This document shows, piece after piece, positions 1 through 10,200 of a DNA stretch of 64,000 nt. Position 1 is the stretch's first letter. Each line of letters starts with the position of its first letter. The position numbers and the translations under genes are program-made. Below the pieces are notes generated by a model that was not told the DNA's origin, ran no database searches, and saw only the letters and a list, made by a program, of their open reading frames with translations. The stretch covers positions 39,936,581 through 40,000,580 of the forward strand of contig OX442314.1 of NCBI GenBank assembly GCA_949358305.1, given 5' to 3'. The stretch is from Strigamia acuminata (taxonomy: Eukaryota > Arthropoda > Chilopoda > Geophilomorpha > Linotaeniidae).

Positions 1-1483
1 ATTGGATGTCGTTGAACATCTGCGAGGCCTTGAAGACGTACTCGGCCGGCATCCCGATCTCTTTCAACCACCCGATCATCTCTTCTTCCTTGTCCAGATC
101 GGCCGACGTGTCCAAGAGCAAACGCCGCGTCAAATGCGACTTGTAATAGATCATGTAAACGTCGACGTTCGATACGAATTTGAGCAGCTGAACGGCGTCT
201 TTCAACTTGCTGTCGACGTCCGCCGAAGTGAGTTTCCTGCTCATTGGCGTTTTCCGTAACAACAAGTCGCAGTAGTTGGCCAACAACTCGGGGCATTTTG
301 ACTCGGCCGAAGTTTTGTTTCTCACCCGCAGTTCCAACTTAAAGATGGTCGTGTCGTTGACGATTATTCTGAACGCCCTGTCTCTTGAAGTAAGAAATCG
401 CGCGTCGGCTTCAAAAGCCACCTCGATCAATTCGCCGAACCGGTTGAACAGGTCGATGAGTCGTTGCACGTACTTGTCGGAATTGTCGACGACCGTTTCG
501 GCCGCGACCAACAAGTCCGCCAAACACGTGTCTACGGTGAACTTTTCCAGTTCCTTTAACATGGCCGCGATGCCGTCGGTCGTGCGATGCATCAAGCGAA
601 ACATCCGCTGAAGATTCTCGATGTCGTTCTGCTCGACCATCGACACGAATTCGGATAGAATCGTGTCCTGGACGGGCACCACCAACAGATCGGCGCACAC
701 TTTCGTCAGCGGAGTTTCCGAATCCCAATCCAACTTCAAATATTTGTCCGCGCGCTTTATTTCTTCGACGAATCTCCCATCCGCATATTTCATGTAATCC
801 ACGACTCCGCTGGCCATCGACACCTCGGCCACTTCTTTTTGATAAAACGCCCGCGTCGTGTCGATGTATGCTTTTTCGAACATTTCTCGGTAATTAAAAT
901 ACTTGTCGCCATCAACAGTGCACGCGTCTATGTCGGATACGCGTAAGTTCGTTATTAAGATTGGATCGCCCACTTTGCCGTTCCTTTCTGCGTCGATTAG
1001 ATTCATCGCGCTCGTGTGCACGCTGGGCGCAATTTTGATGAAAATATCGTCGTTCCATGAATCCAGCATCAACTTGCGCACACTGAAGTCATTCGCATCG
1101 TGTTCCCACTTCTTAATCGTCAACGGATTAAACGGTCCTGACAGAATTACACTATCTTTCAAGAATTTTTCCCATTCGGCGACGTACACTTTGACCGACG
1201 CTTCGTCTTCGCGATGGATTTCGATTTTTTCCAGCGTACAGTTAATGATCGATTTAACGTTTTCCGCCGCGATGTCGTACATTGATTTTTCAAGATCGTA
1301 CTGCACACAACCTTCGTGCACCATATGAAATAAATCCAACCACTCCTCGTGAGTAAAAGGTTCTCGCTGCAACACTTTAAAAACGGTCTCGCTAATCAAC
1401 GGAAGCTTCATGCTTTTGAATTCAGTTTCAGATGCTTCGTATGCCAATTCAGTTTCAGATTTTTCGTATGTAGAAGTTGCCAT
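1..1483 (-). CDS. Cullin-5-like protein, copy A (5' part; runs off window)
   Basis: About 494 codons are visible from an ATG at 1481-1483, without stop or intron, and the frame continues past base 1. Reverse-strand translation shows cullin-5 landmarks: a YMKYAD block, ESKCPELLANYCD, and LTRRLLLD near the left edge. Cullin-5 is the scaffold of an E3 ubiquitin ligase: the N-terminal repeats bind Elongin B/C-SOCS adaptors and the C-terminal part binds the RBX RING protein. The N-terminus has one copy of a 13-residue EKSETEL-type unit where copy B (25371-27755) has three. Unlike copies B and C, no premature stop was found in the visible part, so this may be the functional member. Absence of introns suggests a retrogene origin, but the promoter region is shared with copy B, so later copies arose by DNA duplication. 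The family call is firm; whether it is expressed cannot be seen here. Confidence 0.88.
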   Translation of the reverse strand, partial: MATSTYEKSETELAYEASETEFKSMKLPLISETVFKVLQREPFTHEEWLDLFHMVHEGCVQYDLEKSMYDIAAENVKSIINCTLEKIEIHREDEASVKVYVAEWEKFLKDSVILSGPFNPLTIKKWEHDANDFSVRKLMLDSWNDDIFIKIAPSVHTSAMNLIDAERNGKVGDPILITNLRVSDIDACTVDGDKYFNYREMFEKAYIDTTRAFYQKEVAEVSMASGVVDYMKYADGRFVEEIKRADKYLKLDWDSETPLTKVCADLLVVPVQDTILSEFVSMVEQNDIENLQRMFRLMHRTTDGIAAMLKELEKFTVDTCLADLLVAAETVVDNSDKYVQRLIDLFNRFGELIEVAFEADARFLTSRDRAFRIIVNDTTIFKLELRVRNKTSAESKCPELLANYCDLLLRKTPMSRKLTSADVDSKLKDAVQLLKFVSNVDVYMIYYKSHLTRRLLLDTSADLDKEEEMIGWLKEIGMPAEYVFKASQMFNDIQ

Positions 1484-1755
1484 TTCGATCGAATATTAGA
1501 GCAAGTACTGACGATGCTGAAGATACTGAACAAGAATGATTTGATATTTGATTCTTGTTCTTTATATACGTCAACTTAAAGAGAACGTTATTAAAACGAT
1601 ATCAACCTAAACGTTCACTGTTCGATTCGTCAAGTTCATTTATTACTGACTATTAAATACGTGGAGATAACGTTGTGAGAGACGCATGGTGAACTTTATT
1701 CATTAATTTCTTTTAAACAACTAATTGAGTACGATATGTTATTTGACTTGAAAAA
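1484..1755 (-). promoter_or_regulatory. Cullin copy A upstream region with TATA box
   Basis: On the minus strand a TATA sequence (CGTATATAAA, 1561-1570) lies about 80 bp upstream of the cullin ATG. The whole stretch to about 1755 is close to the sequence upstream of copy B (27756-28015), with the same spacing. The region therefore looks like a promoter carried along with the gene when it was duplicated. No other site was recognised. Confidence 0.55.
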
Positions 1756-1839
1756 AATTCAATATTTTTAATGTTGGCAATTAATTACACTGCAGCTTGT
1801 AAACAAATTCTTATTGACAGCTTCCATCGGTTATTTTGG

Positions 1840-2710
1840 TCAAGTTTTCAAAACCAAAAGCTCAAAATAAATCGAAGGTACTGCCTGTTTCGGACCAGGG
1901 CGTCGAGTGTAGAGCCGTGGTTTTACTGTCAATCTAGACTTCTGAAATTTCTCAACCGTAGCCTCTAATGTTACATTGTAGTTGACTTTGGTTGCCAATT
2001 TATTTTTCAAGATTACTTCACTTTTTTCATGTTGTTGGACTTGTTCCGTAAGCTGTTGTATCACTGAGCGTTTAATCTTGATTTCATTCTCCAGTGATGC
2101 TATTTCATCGCTCAGCTCTTGCATTAATCCAATTGGAGATAACCCTTTACTCTCAGTTTCTATCAGCGTCTCGACATCATTTCTTTCATGACCTTTCATG
2201 ACCTGAAATAGAATAAAAAAATCAAAATTTAAATTTAAGCAACGGTATTACGAGTATTCTTACATTGGTTGAGTCTTTAAGGATTTCATCATTAGTATTA
2301 GAGCTGTTTAAAATTTTATTATCGCTTCTTCCTCTTAAACGATTTCCACGAGCAGTAGCTTCAGCCATCTAAAAAATATTCAAAATTAGCTTTAAAAATA
2401 TATCTAGAATGCCATTTTTTACCTTAGTTTTTGATGACCATGGAAATATTGAAGGAACTGCATTACGCTTCAAATATACTCTTTTTGAATGCAAAAGAGG
2501 GCGGAAATCACTTTTCTCAAAGTGAACTGAACAGACTTTGCTCGCTGTTCCTAATTTAAATTTAGGACCTAAATCACGTCTGATTTTTACAATCCATTCT
2601 TTTCTCACAGCTATATCACTTGGAAAAGCATGCCAAGTTACCCCAATCGGCCTTTTTCTACCATTATTAAAACACAGTGGAACAGCGCACGAAACACCCG
2701 AAACTGCCAT
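1840..2710 (-). CDS. THAP-domain protein with C-terminal coiled coil (3 exons)
   Basis: Exons on the minus strand are 2710-2423, 2368-2264 and 2202-1840 (stop at 1840-1842), all joined in phase 0 at GT-AG sites by introns of 54 and 61 bp; predicted 251 residues. Exon 1 is a THAP zinc finger of the C2CH class: CAVPLC near residue 8, WHAFPSD, CSVHFEKSDF, then an AVPSIF box. THAP domains bind DNA in a sequence-specific way and occur in host transcription regulators and in P-element transposases. Exon 3 is heptad-rich (about residues 140-220) and likely forms a dimerising coiled coil, as in small THAP1/2-type proteins. No transposase catalytic domain follows, so I favour a host regulator. The ATG at 2710 was chosen because upstream in-frame codons are not ATG. 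Confidence 0.8.
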
Positions 2711-3160
2711 TGTAAATAAGCTCTCAACGCCACCTTCAGTCAATATTCGACAGTACTAATTTCGCTCAACAGATGGATCTTGTCTGTCGACCACATTGTC
2801 CAGTTAAGTGACCGGGCCAAGACTGATGTCATTAAATCTCAATGCATTTTTATTTTACATGGAAGATAAACTAAACTGAAGGGAAGTTTTTGTGTGTGTG
2901 ATATTGGATTGTGTCATCTGGTGGAGAGATTTAGAAATAATAATGAAAAGAAAACAACAAAACAAATGTTATACAATTTTTTTTAATGGTAATAATAATG
3001 CAACGGTTATTTTTTTTTTTTAAATAAAAATAAATTAAATACAACATTTGATTACATGGGTAAACTCAATTTAACTTCAGTTCAACTTGATTTTTAAAAA
3101 TTGGATTAAACAAATTTAAAAGTGGCTTATATTTATGAGTAGCATCAGTTGTGTAAGCAA
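2711..3160. other. Intergenic, A/T-rich
   Basis: Between the THAP start and the stop of the MYND gene. It contains homopolymer T runs near 2980-3025 and no ORF, repeat or RNA gene that I can support. It probably holds the THAP promoter and the 3' UTR of the MYND gene. Confidence 0.4.
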
Positions 3161-6149
3161 TTACCCATTTAGTTGTTGCTGCTTTTCCAAATACTTGGCA
3201 TGTTCTTGTTGATGGAGCTGAAACCAGTGTTCCACTGTGGACAAGTGCAAAGAAAAATTATACTTGAAGTCAAACATGCATTTGTGAATGAGTCTACTAA
3301 CCACAAGACATGAAAACGGACGGATCAACTTACTTTTACAAGTATCGCTACAATAATATCTTGCATCTTTCCATCTTTCCTCAATACAACTGAAAGTTTA
3401 TGGCGTTTTAATAAAAGTAAATTATAAAGATTAGATCATCCTGCTAATACGCAGAATGTAAATTTATAGAGATGTATTTATTGGCACTTCAATTTTATTT
3501 TTAAAAAAACCCCAAACTATTTATTTTCCAACATTTATTTTCTTTCTCACTAAAAGAAATTAGTGTTAAGTGATCACACTTAATTTTAAACGTTTTTCTT
3601 TCACACGTTTTTGTCACGTTTGAACGTGTTCACGTATGCCCAAGCAGGTTGATCACTTGCCTAGAACACAGGGCACTCAATACAGCTCTCGCGCATCATG
3701 TGTGTCTCGCTCGCGCGACAACATTTTGTTTTATTTTGTTTTATTTGATTTTATTTTGCATGTTGGCAGGTTCAAGTCCATCTATGGAAATATTACTAAC
3801 CTGGGACATTTTCGGAAATTTATGCAGTTGTACATACTTATTGCTGTGGAACAATAGGAGCACGTGTGATAAAAGTCTCTCTTTTTTGGATTACCATTCC
3901 TTTCGGCTTTTAATCTGCTGATAGACTCACCGAGCAGCATATTTGCTTTTTCTTTTGCAAACTTTGGTGAACATTAGACAAGAATGATGTTATTGAGCTT
4001 GCAAAGTATATTTGCTTGCTTTAATGCTTACCGTTTTAGCAATATTCCATATTTTTTCTAAATTTGGTTTTTCATCAACGTATTCGATGTCGCGTCTTCG
4101 TTCGTCTCTGCTGATTTTTAATTTATCCGTCACCTGTGCTATGAACATCATGTAGGGACACGTATTATCGTCCGTGATCTCTTTCTCCATATCCAAATAT
4201 TCTTCGGACGAAGACGATCCATATATTAGCTTCAACACCCATGGAATATGTCGTAGTTTGACACCGCACAACGACACTAAATTATCTTCCCAATAATCGA
4301 CCAGATATCTTTCCAATGGTCCTGGCCGGTATTCTGCGTCCAGATATTGTTTCGGTATTGTCCAATAAATCTGCGATGTGTCGTCCATTTCGGGGGCTGT
4401 CAGCCATCTGTAGAAAATGTCACAAAGAGCAGCACCAAATGCCATCTCGCAACATTTCTGCAGCTGAAAGCAAAGGAAGTAGTAAAGTGAGCCTGGCTTC
4501 TAACAGAATTGTTAATGTTGTAGGCATTTTTAATTTTTTTAATTTTTTTGTTTAGTTTTAGGGTTTCAGGGTGTATAAGAAATTATTTGCTTATTGTGCT
4601 TACAGAGCCTTGGTCTAATGACCTATATACAGAGTGCACCAGAAAAATGTATACACACATGCCGTATTACCTCACATTAAGCCGCATGCCGGTGTAGTTC
4701 GAGTTTTACCGGCATGCCGATAAACCTCGTTGTTAACACCACGTCGGTGGGAGTTACTTTAGAATATGGCCCGCTTCGGAATGAGCCAAAAATTTGTTTA
4801 CATACCAAACAAACCTCCCCCCCCCCCCAAGTCCAAAAATGACACTTAAAATGTCGGAAATGAACCTAACCTTAACCTAACTTAACCTAGACTAGCCTAT
4901 CCTTAACCTAACCTAACAATACCATTAAGATTAGGTTAGGTTAAGGATAGGCTAGTCCAGGTTAAGTTAGGTTAAAGTTAGGTTCATTTCCGACACTTTT
5001 GAGTGTCATTTTCGGACTCAGGAGGCTTTATTTGGTAAGTAATCAAATTTTGGGCCCATTCTGAAGCGGGCCATATTCTAAAGTAAACCCTCGTCGGGGT
5101 AAGCGATTAAGAATTTTTATAAATGAGGATTCAGCCAAAACAACCATAAAATCCTTTTTAGATCTCCAAAATGTAGGAAATTGGCTTAAATTTCTATAAA
5201 TTTAACCAGATTTTAGCAACAATCTGCAGAAAATTATGAAAACTCAAATTTTCGGCCCAAAAACCAACATAATTATTCATCCGGGCTCTTTAAAGTAAAA
5301 AAAAAGAACAACCGCTTTTTCACTTATACCGGCATGTTTCGCTTTATACCAGCATGCCGGTAAAAACTTTTTGTATAAAGTTGTAAAAAACCTGTATGCC
5401 GCTTAATGTGAGGTAATACGGTGCATAGAAAGTTCAAATAAATGTGTATATATTTTTCTGGCGGATTCTGTAAAGTCCTCTTTCAATAACATACCACATG
5501 TGCAAATTGTTGCTTTATTCTCTTCGTTCTAACCCATGATTTTGATCCTTCTGTAGAGAAAGAGAACATGTTATTGTAACATAAACAGACGATGAAACTT
5601 TAGGAACCTACTTTGGCTTTTTAATTGAACAATTGCTTTCTCTAGACAATATTTAATTGCATCTTCCGCTGAACCTGTAAAGGATTAACTAACATTTGAA
5701 TTATTAAGCTTTATCATCACCTTATCTGCCATCACCTCTATCAAAAGCTTACTTTCAAGGAATTGCTTGTGTATTCCAACATTTATTTTATTAAGAACGT
5801 CTGAACATTTATCTTGAATCTGCGCTAAAATAGTCACATTGAATATACTATTGAAAATTATGATCATACTTACCACAACAATGTCGTCGCAACCAGGATA
5901 GAAACAAAATTTCAACCAAAATCTAAACCAAAAGGTAAAACCCTGAAACGTTGCACACAGTTTATTAGTAATACTTAAGGAGAAAGTTTTTTTGTTCAAT
6001 TATTTTTTGTATGTTTTCAATACTTGTTCTTTGATCATCGTTTCAAACGAGTCGATCCGGTTGAGTACGAAGTTAGGGCCACAGCCTTTTTTGATTACAG
6101 TGGCATACGGCGAATGCTCTGTATCTGTGGCCAGATCAATAAATCTCAT
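3161..6149 (-). CDS. MYND-type zinc-finger protein (9 exons)
   Basis: I assembled nine minus-strand exons with GT-AG borders and compatible phases: 6149-6024, 5942-5874, 5819-5753, 5674-5612, 5550-5495, 4463-4032, 3961-3801, 3389-3334 and 3234-3161 (TAA at 3161-3163). Lengths sum to 1104 nt, giving 367 residues with no internal stop. The C-terminus carries a MYND-like cluster: CSYC, YNC, KCPSC, YYCSDTC, then HWFQLHQQEH. MYND fingers bind proline-rich partner proteins. The remaining ~290 residues (acidic, helical, with a WRFWLKF-like hydrophobic patch in exon 2) match no family I know. Intron 5 (5494-4464) is enlarged by a transposon, and the other introns are mostly 50-90 bp, except those near 3800-3390 and 3333-3235. 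The acceptor of exon 7 is not pyrimidine-rich. Phase closure across nine exons supports the model; transcript data would confirm it. Confidence 0.72.
4630..5470. mobile_element. Tc1/mariner-type MITE in intron 5 of the MYND gene
   Basis: The element starts CAGAGTGCACCAGAAAAAT and its right end, read in reverse complement, is CAGAATCCGCCAGAAAAAT; TA dinucleotides flank both ends. Inside both ends a second shared block (CGTATTACCTCACATTAAG) continues the inverted repeat. About 841 bp, no transposase ORF, so non-autonomous. It lies wholly within the intron, so the coding frame is unaffected. Confidence 0.75.
4748..5091. mobile_element. Palindromic MITE nested in the intronic MITE
   Basis: Two arms of about 170 bp are near-perfect inverted copies separated by a very short centre around 4920. 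Arms begin with TTACTTTAGAATATGGCCC and run into degenerate CCTAACCTTAACC units. CGTCGG occurs directly on both sides (4742-4747 and 5092-5097), the probable target duplication. Transcribed RNA would fold into one long hairpin. Confidence 0.7.
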
Positions 6150-6460
6150 AATAATTTGGATGTTCAATTGAAATGATTCAGTTTCTTATAAATTTGGATA
6201 ACTTAGAGCCAAAACATTATTTCATATTAGGATACGAGTTACATCAAAGTTTTCTACATCGAATTTATTTACCCATAAACCACTAATTTAGTTTGCCGTC
6301 TGGTGGTGCAAATCGTCATTGTGGTACTCAATTATTAGAGGTTTCAACATTATTTTTATTTATGTTTTTGCTTTCTTGTGCTACAATCACAGAATCTTAG
6401 ACTTTCACAATTTTACGTATGTTTTTATTTTCCAACTGTAGTACCACGTGATTCCATATT

Positions 6461-6553
6461 GGATACGTAAATCAGTGATAACCGTTCTCTACAGAACGAA
6501 TCTTTCATCCCCCACCGTACGTATGGTAGCCTAGAAGGGCCGTTAAAACTGAC
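6461..6553. repeat. Dispersed ~93-bp repeat, copy 1
   Basis: Matches 42042-42134 along its length, including the exact blocks CCGTTCTCTACAGAACGAAT and TATGGTAGCCTAGAAGG. Copies differ at scattered sites. The class is unknown; no clear tRNA A/B boxes and no hammerhead core were found. Confidence 0.6.
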
Positions 6554-6555
6554 TG

Positions 6556-6966
6556 AAAAGAAGATATCAAAGAAAAAAAATAAATAAATAAATGGAAGTA
6601 AGCTTCGCCAAGAAAAAACCAAAATTAAAATGTACACGAGCACGATGTGGTATGTAAAACATTGCGACTGAATTTTATTTATCTGGAAAACCGTGTAGTA
6701 AACATGACTAACTTCAAGAACAACAAAATGGCGTTCTGTAGGAGGCGAGTGAAGTTAACACCAGTAAATTCTTTCAAAATAATGATTTGCTGTAGTTACA
6801 TGCAACCCAAAAGAACATAGAAACAATAACACGTCCCATTCTAACCTAAACCAAGAGACCCAGATAATGCAAAAGAAACAGCATCGGATTTCTACAACTG
6901 CGCTGTCTCGGGGATAATAAAATTAATTAATAAAATATAAAAAGAATTTCCAGCAAATCCGACATT
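6556..6966. other. Unassigned stretch downstream of the TFIIF-like gene
   Basis: A/T-rich sequence between the dispersed repeat and the stop codon at 6967. It probably includes the 3' UTR of the TFIIF-alpha-like gene. I saw no other supported feature. Confidence 0.35.
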
Positions 6967-8031
6967 TTACGATTTTACCTTCTTCGGTTTTGGTGCCAAT
7001 TTTTTTGGTGAGTGTTTTCCTTTCTTCACCTTTTTGGGACCATTATCAGAGACATTTTCTTTCTTTTTCTTTGCTTCCACAGGTTCCGGCGAAGTGGGCC
7101 GTTTTCGCTTCTCACCAATCTTCTCCTCTACCTCCGTCGTTTGCACCCCTTTTTCCTCTTCCGTTTCCCTATTCGCTACCTCGTCTTCGACGCCTTGCAT
7201 CAATTCCACCGGATCCTCATGCCCTTCGTCGTCCGAGTCTGACATGTAATCAAACTCGACTCCGTCACCAACATCATCTTCACCATTTTCTTCACCACAA
7301 CCAACCACGTCGTCCATTTTGTCTTCCCTTTCTTTATCCTTCTTCGATTTCTTCTTCACAACTTTCTTCCGCTTGGTAACTCCATCTGCCTCCATATCCT
7401 CGTCCGAACTATCTGCTTCTTTCCCACTTCTAATCTTAAGTTCTCTTCCTCCCATCCCTTTGTAACCGATCTTCTCGTCTTTCTTCTCCCCATCCAACTC
7501 TTCGTCATCGACTTGCGCATTCTTCAAATTCTTCATCACCTGAAAATAATTCAGGACTTTCTCCCGCCCCTCAAACGCAGCATCCGCCTGCTCTGCATTC
7601 AGGGTTTTATAACTCGGTACGCATGTAAAGTTATACCAGTCTGTGACTGGGTAGGCGTCGAACGTTCCGTCGGCCGCTTCAATGAAAGCGTAATAATTAC
7701 TGCTAGCGCTGCCCTGTTTAACCCCGCGGTATTTTTTTCCGTTTGCTCCGTCCGGTTTTAGAATCCACGGTTGTGCTTCGGGATTATATTCCGGTTCGTT
7801 ACGTTTTTTGCCGTTTAACCTCCTTCGCGCCACCGCTATTTCACGCTTATCGCCAATTGGTTTCGTCGTTTGGTCGGCGGTCGCGTCCTTGTTGTTCTCC
7901 CGCTTCATTTCACTTCTTTTCGACCATTTATTGACATTCACCGAACTGGGAAGATTCATAACATTGAAACTTTTTTTCGTGTTCTTCGAAATTCGGACAG
8001 TTATCTCTTGCGTTGATGTATTGCCGTTCAT
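6967..8031 (-). CDS. TFIIF alpha (RAP74)-like protein, intronless, no winged helix
   Basis: Single exon, 354 residues from the ATG at 8029-8031; an upstream in-frame TTG could extend it by seven codons but is a poor start. The N-terminal dimerisation domain of TFIIF alpha is recognisable: ISKNTKKSFNVM, then QPWILKPDGANGKKYRGVK, AYPVTDWYNFT and REKVLNYF (about residues 15-165). It is followed by a highly charged linker with the conserved VEFDYMSDSDDE element, and a lysine-rich tail. TFIIF alpha binds RNA polymerase II with its beta partner in initiation and elongation. Typical animal proteins are ~500 residues and end in a winged-helix domain that contacts FCP1; that domain is missing here. 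Intronless and truncated, with a good TATA box, it looks like a retrogene paralog that kept an open frame, rather than the main housekeeping gene. Confidence 0.85.
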   Translation of the reverse strand: MNGNTSTQEITVRISKNTKKSFNVMNLPSSVNVNKWSKRSEMKRENNKDATADQTTKPIGDKREIAVARRRLNGKKRNEPEYNPEAQPWILKPDGANGKKYRGVKQGSASSNYYAFIEAADGTFDAYPVTDWYNFTCVPSYKTLNAEQADAAFEGREKVLNYFQVMKNLKNAQVDDEELDGEKKDEKIGYKGMGGRELKIRSGKEADSSDEDMEADGVTKRKKVVKKKSKKDKEREDKMDDVVGCGEENGEDDVGDGVEFDYMSDSDDEGHEDPVELMQGVEDEVANRETEEEKGVQTTEVEEKIGEKRKRPTSPEPVEAKKKKENVSDNGPKKVKKGKHSPKKLAPKPKKVKS

Positions 8032-8098
8032 TTTCACGATTGTGTACGACAATGCTTAAGACAATTGAATTGATAGTTTATTCAATAATGGTTGGGGG

Positions 8099-8110
8099 TT
8101 TATATACCCC
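8099..8110 (-). promoter_or_regulatory. TATA box of the TFIIF-alpha-like gene
   Basis: Reverse strand reads GGGGTATATAAA, about 70 bp upstream of the ATG at 8031. The spacing resembles that of the cullin copies. The flanking sequence up to 8170 contains repeated TGTCACG/ACGTGAC words of unknown meaning. Confidence 0.5.
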
Positions 8111-8616
8111 AATAATGTCACGTTCTGTAAACGTGACGATGTCACGTCTTATATACATGACAAGTCACTCGACCAATCAGGGTTGAGTTGACCAATACAT
8201 TCCAAATGTGTTTTGTCCGATCCAACACGTGCCAATCACGTCTGTCTTACGTAACGTTTTCGTAAATGCATCGACGACGTGCCGAAATAGAATTCACGCA
8301 AGAATATTCTTGTTAATTGCTAAGTCCGTTATTGGTAAACTGGAGTGCCTGTTGGAGTAATTTTGACATCTGGTGAATCAGAAAAAAGCATCACAGAAGG
8401 ATTTAAACTTTGGCAGGTGTGTAAAAAATGTTTTTATTTTTATTTTTTTTATTTTACAAATTCTTAAATAATTAGAGTATTATTCTGGAAAATTCATTTG
8501 GAGGACGTGGACAATCATTGGGAGTTGGGACCAGCCATAATAATGATTGATGACAGCACTGCAGAACAAAATGCTCTAAGTAACATTTGTTTTCATACCT
8601 GCCTATCTGGCAAAAT
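8111..8616. other. Unassigned upstream region
   Basis: Contains several ACGTGAC/GTCACGT words near 8118-8160 and a T-rich tract near 8430-8455. No gene or transposon end could be supported. Confidence 0.3.
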
Positions 8617-8723
8617 GCTTTCTTTATCTTGGCCTTAACATTCTCGATGATGTCAGGCAAAAGTATCGGAAAAAGGATTCCATCCTTTTGCTGGATTTTC
8701 GACTTTACATTTTCAGCTATCCG
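8617..8723 (-). pseudogene. Two ubiquitin-like fragments in one frame
   Basis: In one reverse frame the residues IAENVKSKIQQKDGI and IIENVKAKI occur about 23 residues apart. Both resemble the ubiquitin segment TIENVKAKIQDKEGI (residues 22-36). The spacing is far shorter than the 76-residue ubiquitin repeat, so this is not polyubiquitin; it is either debris or a chance/derived motif. A third ENVKAKIQ occurs at about 10511-10534 on the same strand. The evidence is limited to these short matches. Confidence 0.3.
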
Positions 8724-8828
8724 CCCACACCACCAGACCCTTGGTGGACAACAAACAAATCGTCGCTTTTGTGGCGTTGCGATTGGGCGAGGGATGGCGT
8801 TAGAGGTGTGGCACTTGGCAAAATTCAC

Positions 8829-9640
8829 GTGTACAGTATTATGATTTTTTTTAAAAAATTAAATTAGTATTTATGATTTATGATGATGACTTATAAAAAG
8901 TGGTTTGGATGACAAAGTAAAATAAATCTGTATTATAGATGCATTCATATTGTTGTTTGTTTCACTTGTCGTTGTTTGGCGAACAAAAAAAGGACTTCGG
9001 ACTAATTTTTTGCTTTATCGGTTTGTAGCTTTTGGAGATGAACACAACACAATTACAACAGTAGCTTTTTGGGATGTGATTAGTTTTCGTACGAGTTCAC
9101 TGTCGAACATCCAGCTCCAAATGAAGTCGTCTCTCGGGCCATCCGTAACAAAACCCCAGTTGTCGGCTCGTCGTGGGTAACAGAGACATGGCCCACCATG
9201 TTTTAGAAATGCGGTAGCAGTTTCTCGACAAAGCAATCTCTCGACAGTCTATCCCTCGACACCTGTGCCAGGCATTCTCTCGACAGTCTATCTATCGACA
9301 CGTCCCAGACAGGCTCGACAACAGCTTAAAGACCATCTGTGGTCAGCCTGGGGCCTCCACCCTCTCTGCCTCAATTTTTGACCTCCAAATGGGTTTTTAT
9401 TTTTATTTTGTTATTTAATTAATTCAATGTAGAAGTGGCTAAATTGAAGTTTGAAGAGAAAGTGTAGGCGGCAACCAAGCGAGGAAAAGAAGGCGGCCGC
9501 GTTGTTGAAATACGAATAAAAACGGATCAAAAATGTAAAGTTTTTGTTTTGTTTTGGTTTTATTTTGTTTTTTGAGCATCGCCCCAATTCCTCGTAAACA
9601 AACAAGTCAATCTTATTGGATTGATTGCTGGCAACAATCA
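8829..9640. other. Unassigned; short CTCGACA-rich patch
   Basis: 9220-9330 repeats the word CTCGACA (and ATCGACA) about seven times, often as TCTCGACAGTCTATC. A reverse-strand open stretch at 9015-9236 has no recognisable domain. No transposon ends were identified. Confidence 0.3.
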
Positions 9641-9644
9641 ATCA

Positions 9645-10200
9645 TTAAAAATGATGATGGCATTGACATTGCTTCCCCAAGATAAAATTGCTAATGGACT
9701 GCATGATATTAAGGTTAGAAGACCTCATATGGAATTTGATTGATTTGTATGCATTATTTAATTTTCTACTCAGACTGCATTTGCAACCAGAGCCAACAAT
9801 TACTCAAGAGATGTTCAAGAACAAATGGATGACTTCTTCCAGTATTACACCATTAACTGGATTAACCAAATTGGACCAAACCGAATAAGTGTCTACAAGC
9901 AAAAAAACAGGACCAACAATCTACAAGAAAATTTCCAACGTACATTTAATGGCATGGCTCCACCAAACATTTGTTTGTAAGTATACTATTTCATTGTACT
10001 TATTTAATATTTGCTGTCATCGAATTTTTATAACACAGCCAAAATACAAACAATCAATGAAGCTAAAAGCATTTGACCTGGAACCATTGAGACAAGACAG
10101 AGAAATATCCCGCCGGTCCAATCGTAGGATTCACAACTTAAAACAAACAATGATATATTTTTGGCAAGCTTGTGAGATATATCGTCCAGCTGAACGAAAA
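9645..10200 (+). pseudogene. MULE-type transposase fragment with introns
   Basis: A forward-strand exon at 9774-9976 encodes a segment typical of the end of MULE transposase domains in animals: WINQIGPNRISVY followed by RTNNLQENFQRTFN. A preceding exon end (to 9713, MALTLLPQDKI) and a following exon (from 10039) are bounded by GT-AG sites. The DDE residues themselves lie upstream and are not present, so the fragment is incomplete and presumably inactive. Confidence 0.5.

Noticed and set aside
411-728. Minus-strand ORF at 411-728 and plus-strand ORFs over the cullin copies
   Set aside because: They are frame shadows of the cullin sequence; their equivalents over copies B and C show the same.
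3990-4445. Single-exon ORF 3990-4445 as a separate gene
   Set aside because: It is exon 6 of the MYND gene plus read-through into the intron; both borders have good splice sites in phase.
4860-4960. CCTAACCTTAACC runs as an interstitial telomere
   Set aside because: The units are irregular and occur symmetrically in the two arms of a MITE palindrome, so they belong to the element.
6461-6553. tRNA-derived SINE or hammerhead ribozyme
   Set aside because: A partial B-box-like GAACGAATC is present but no A box, and no CTGANGA...GAAA core.
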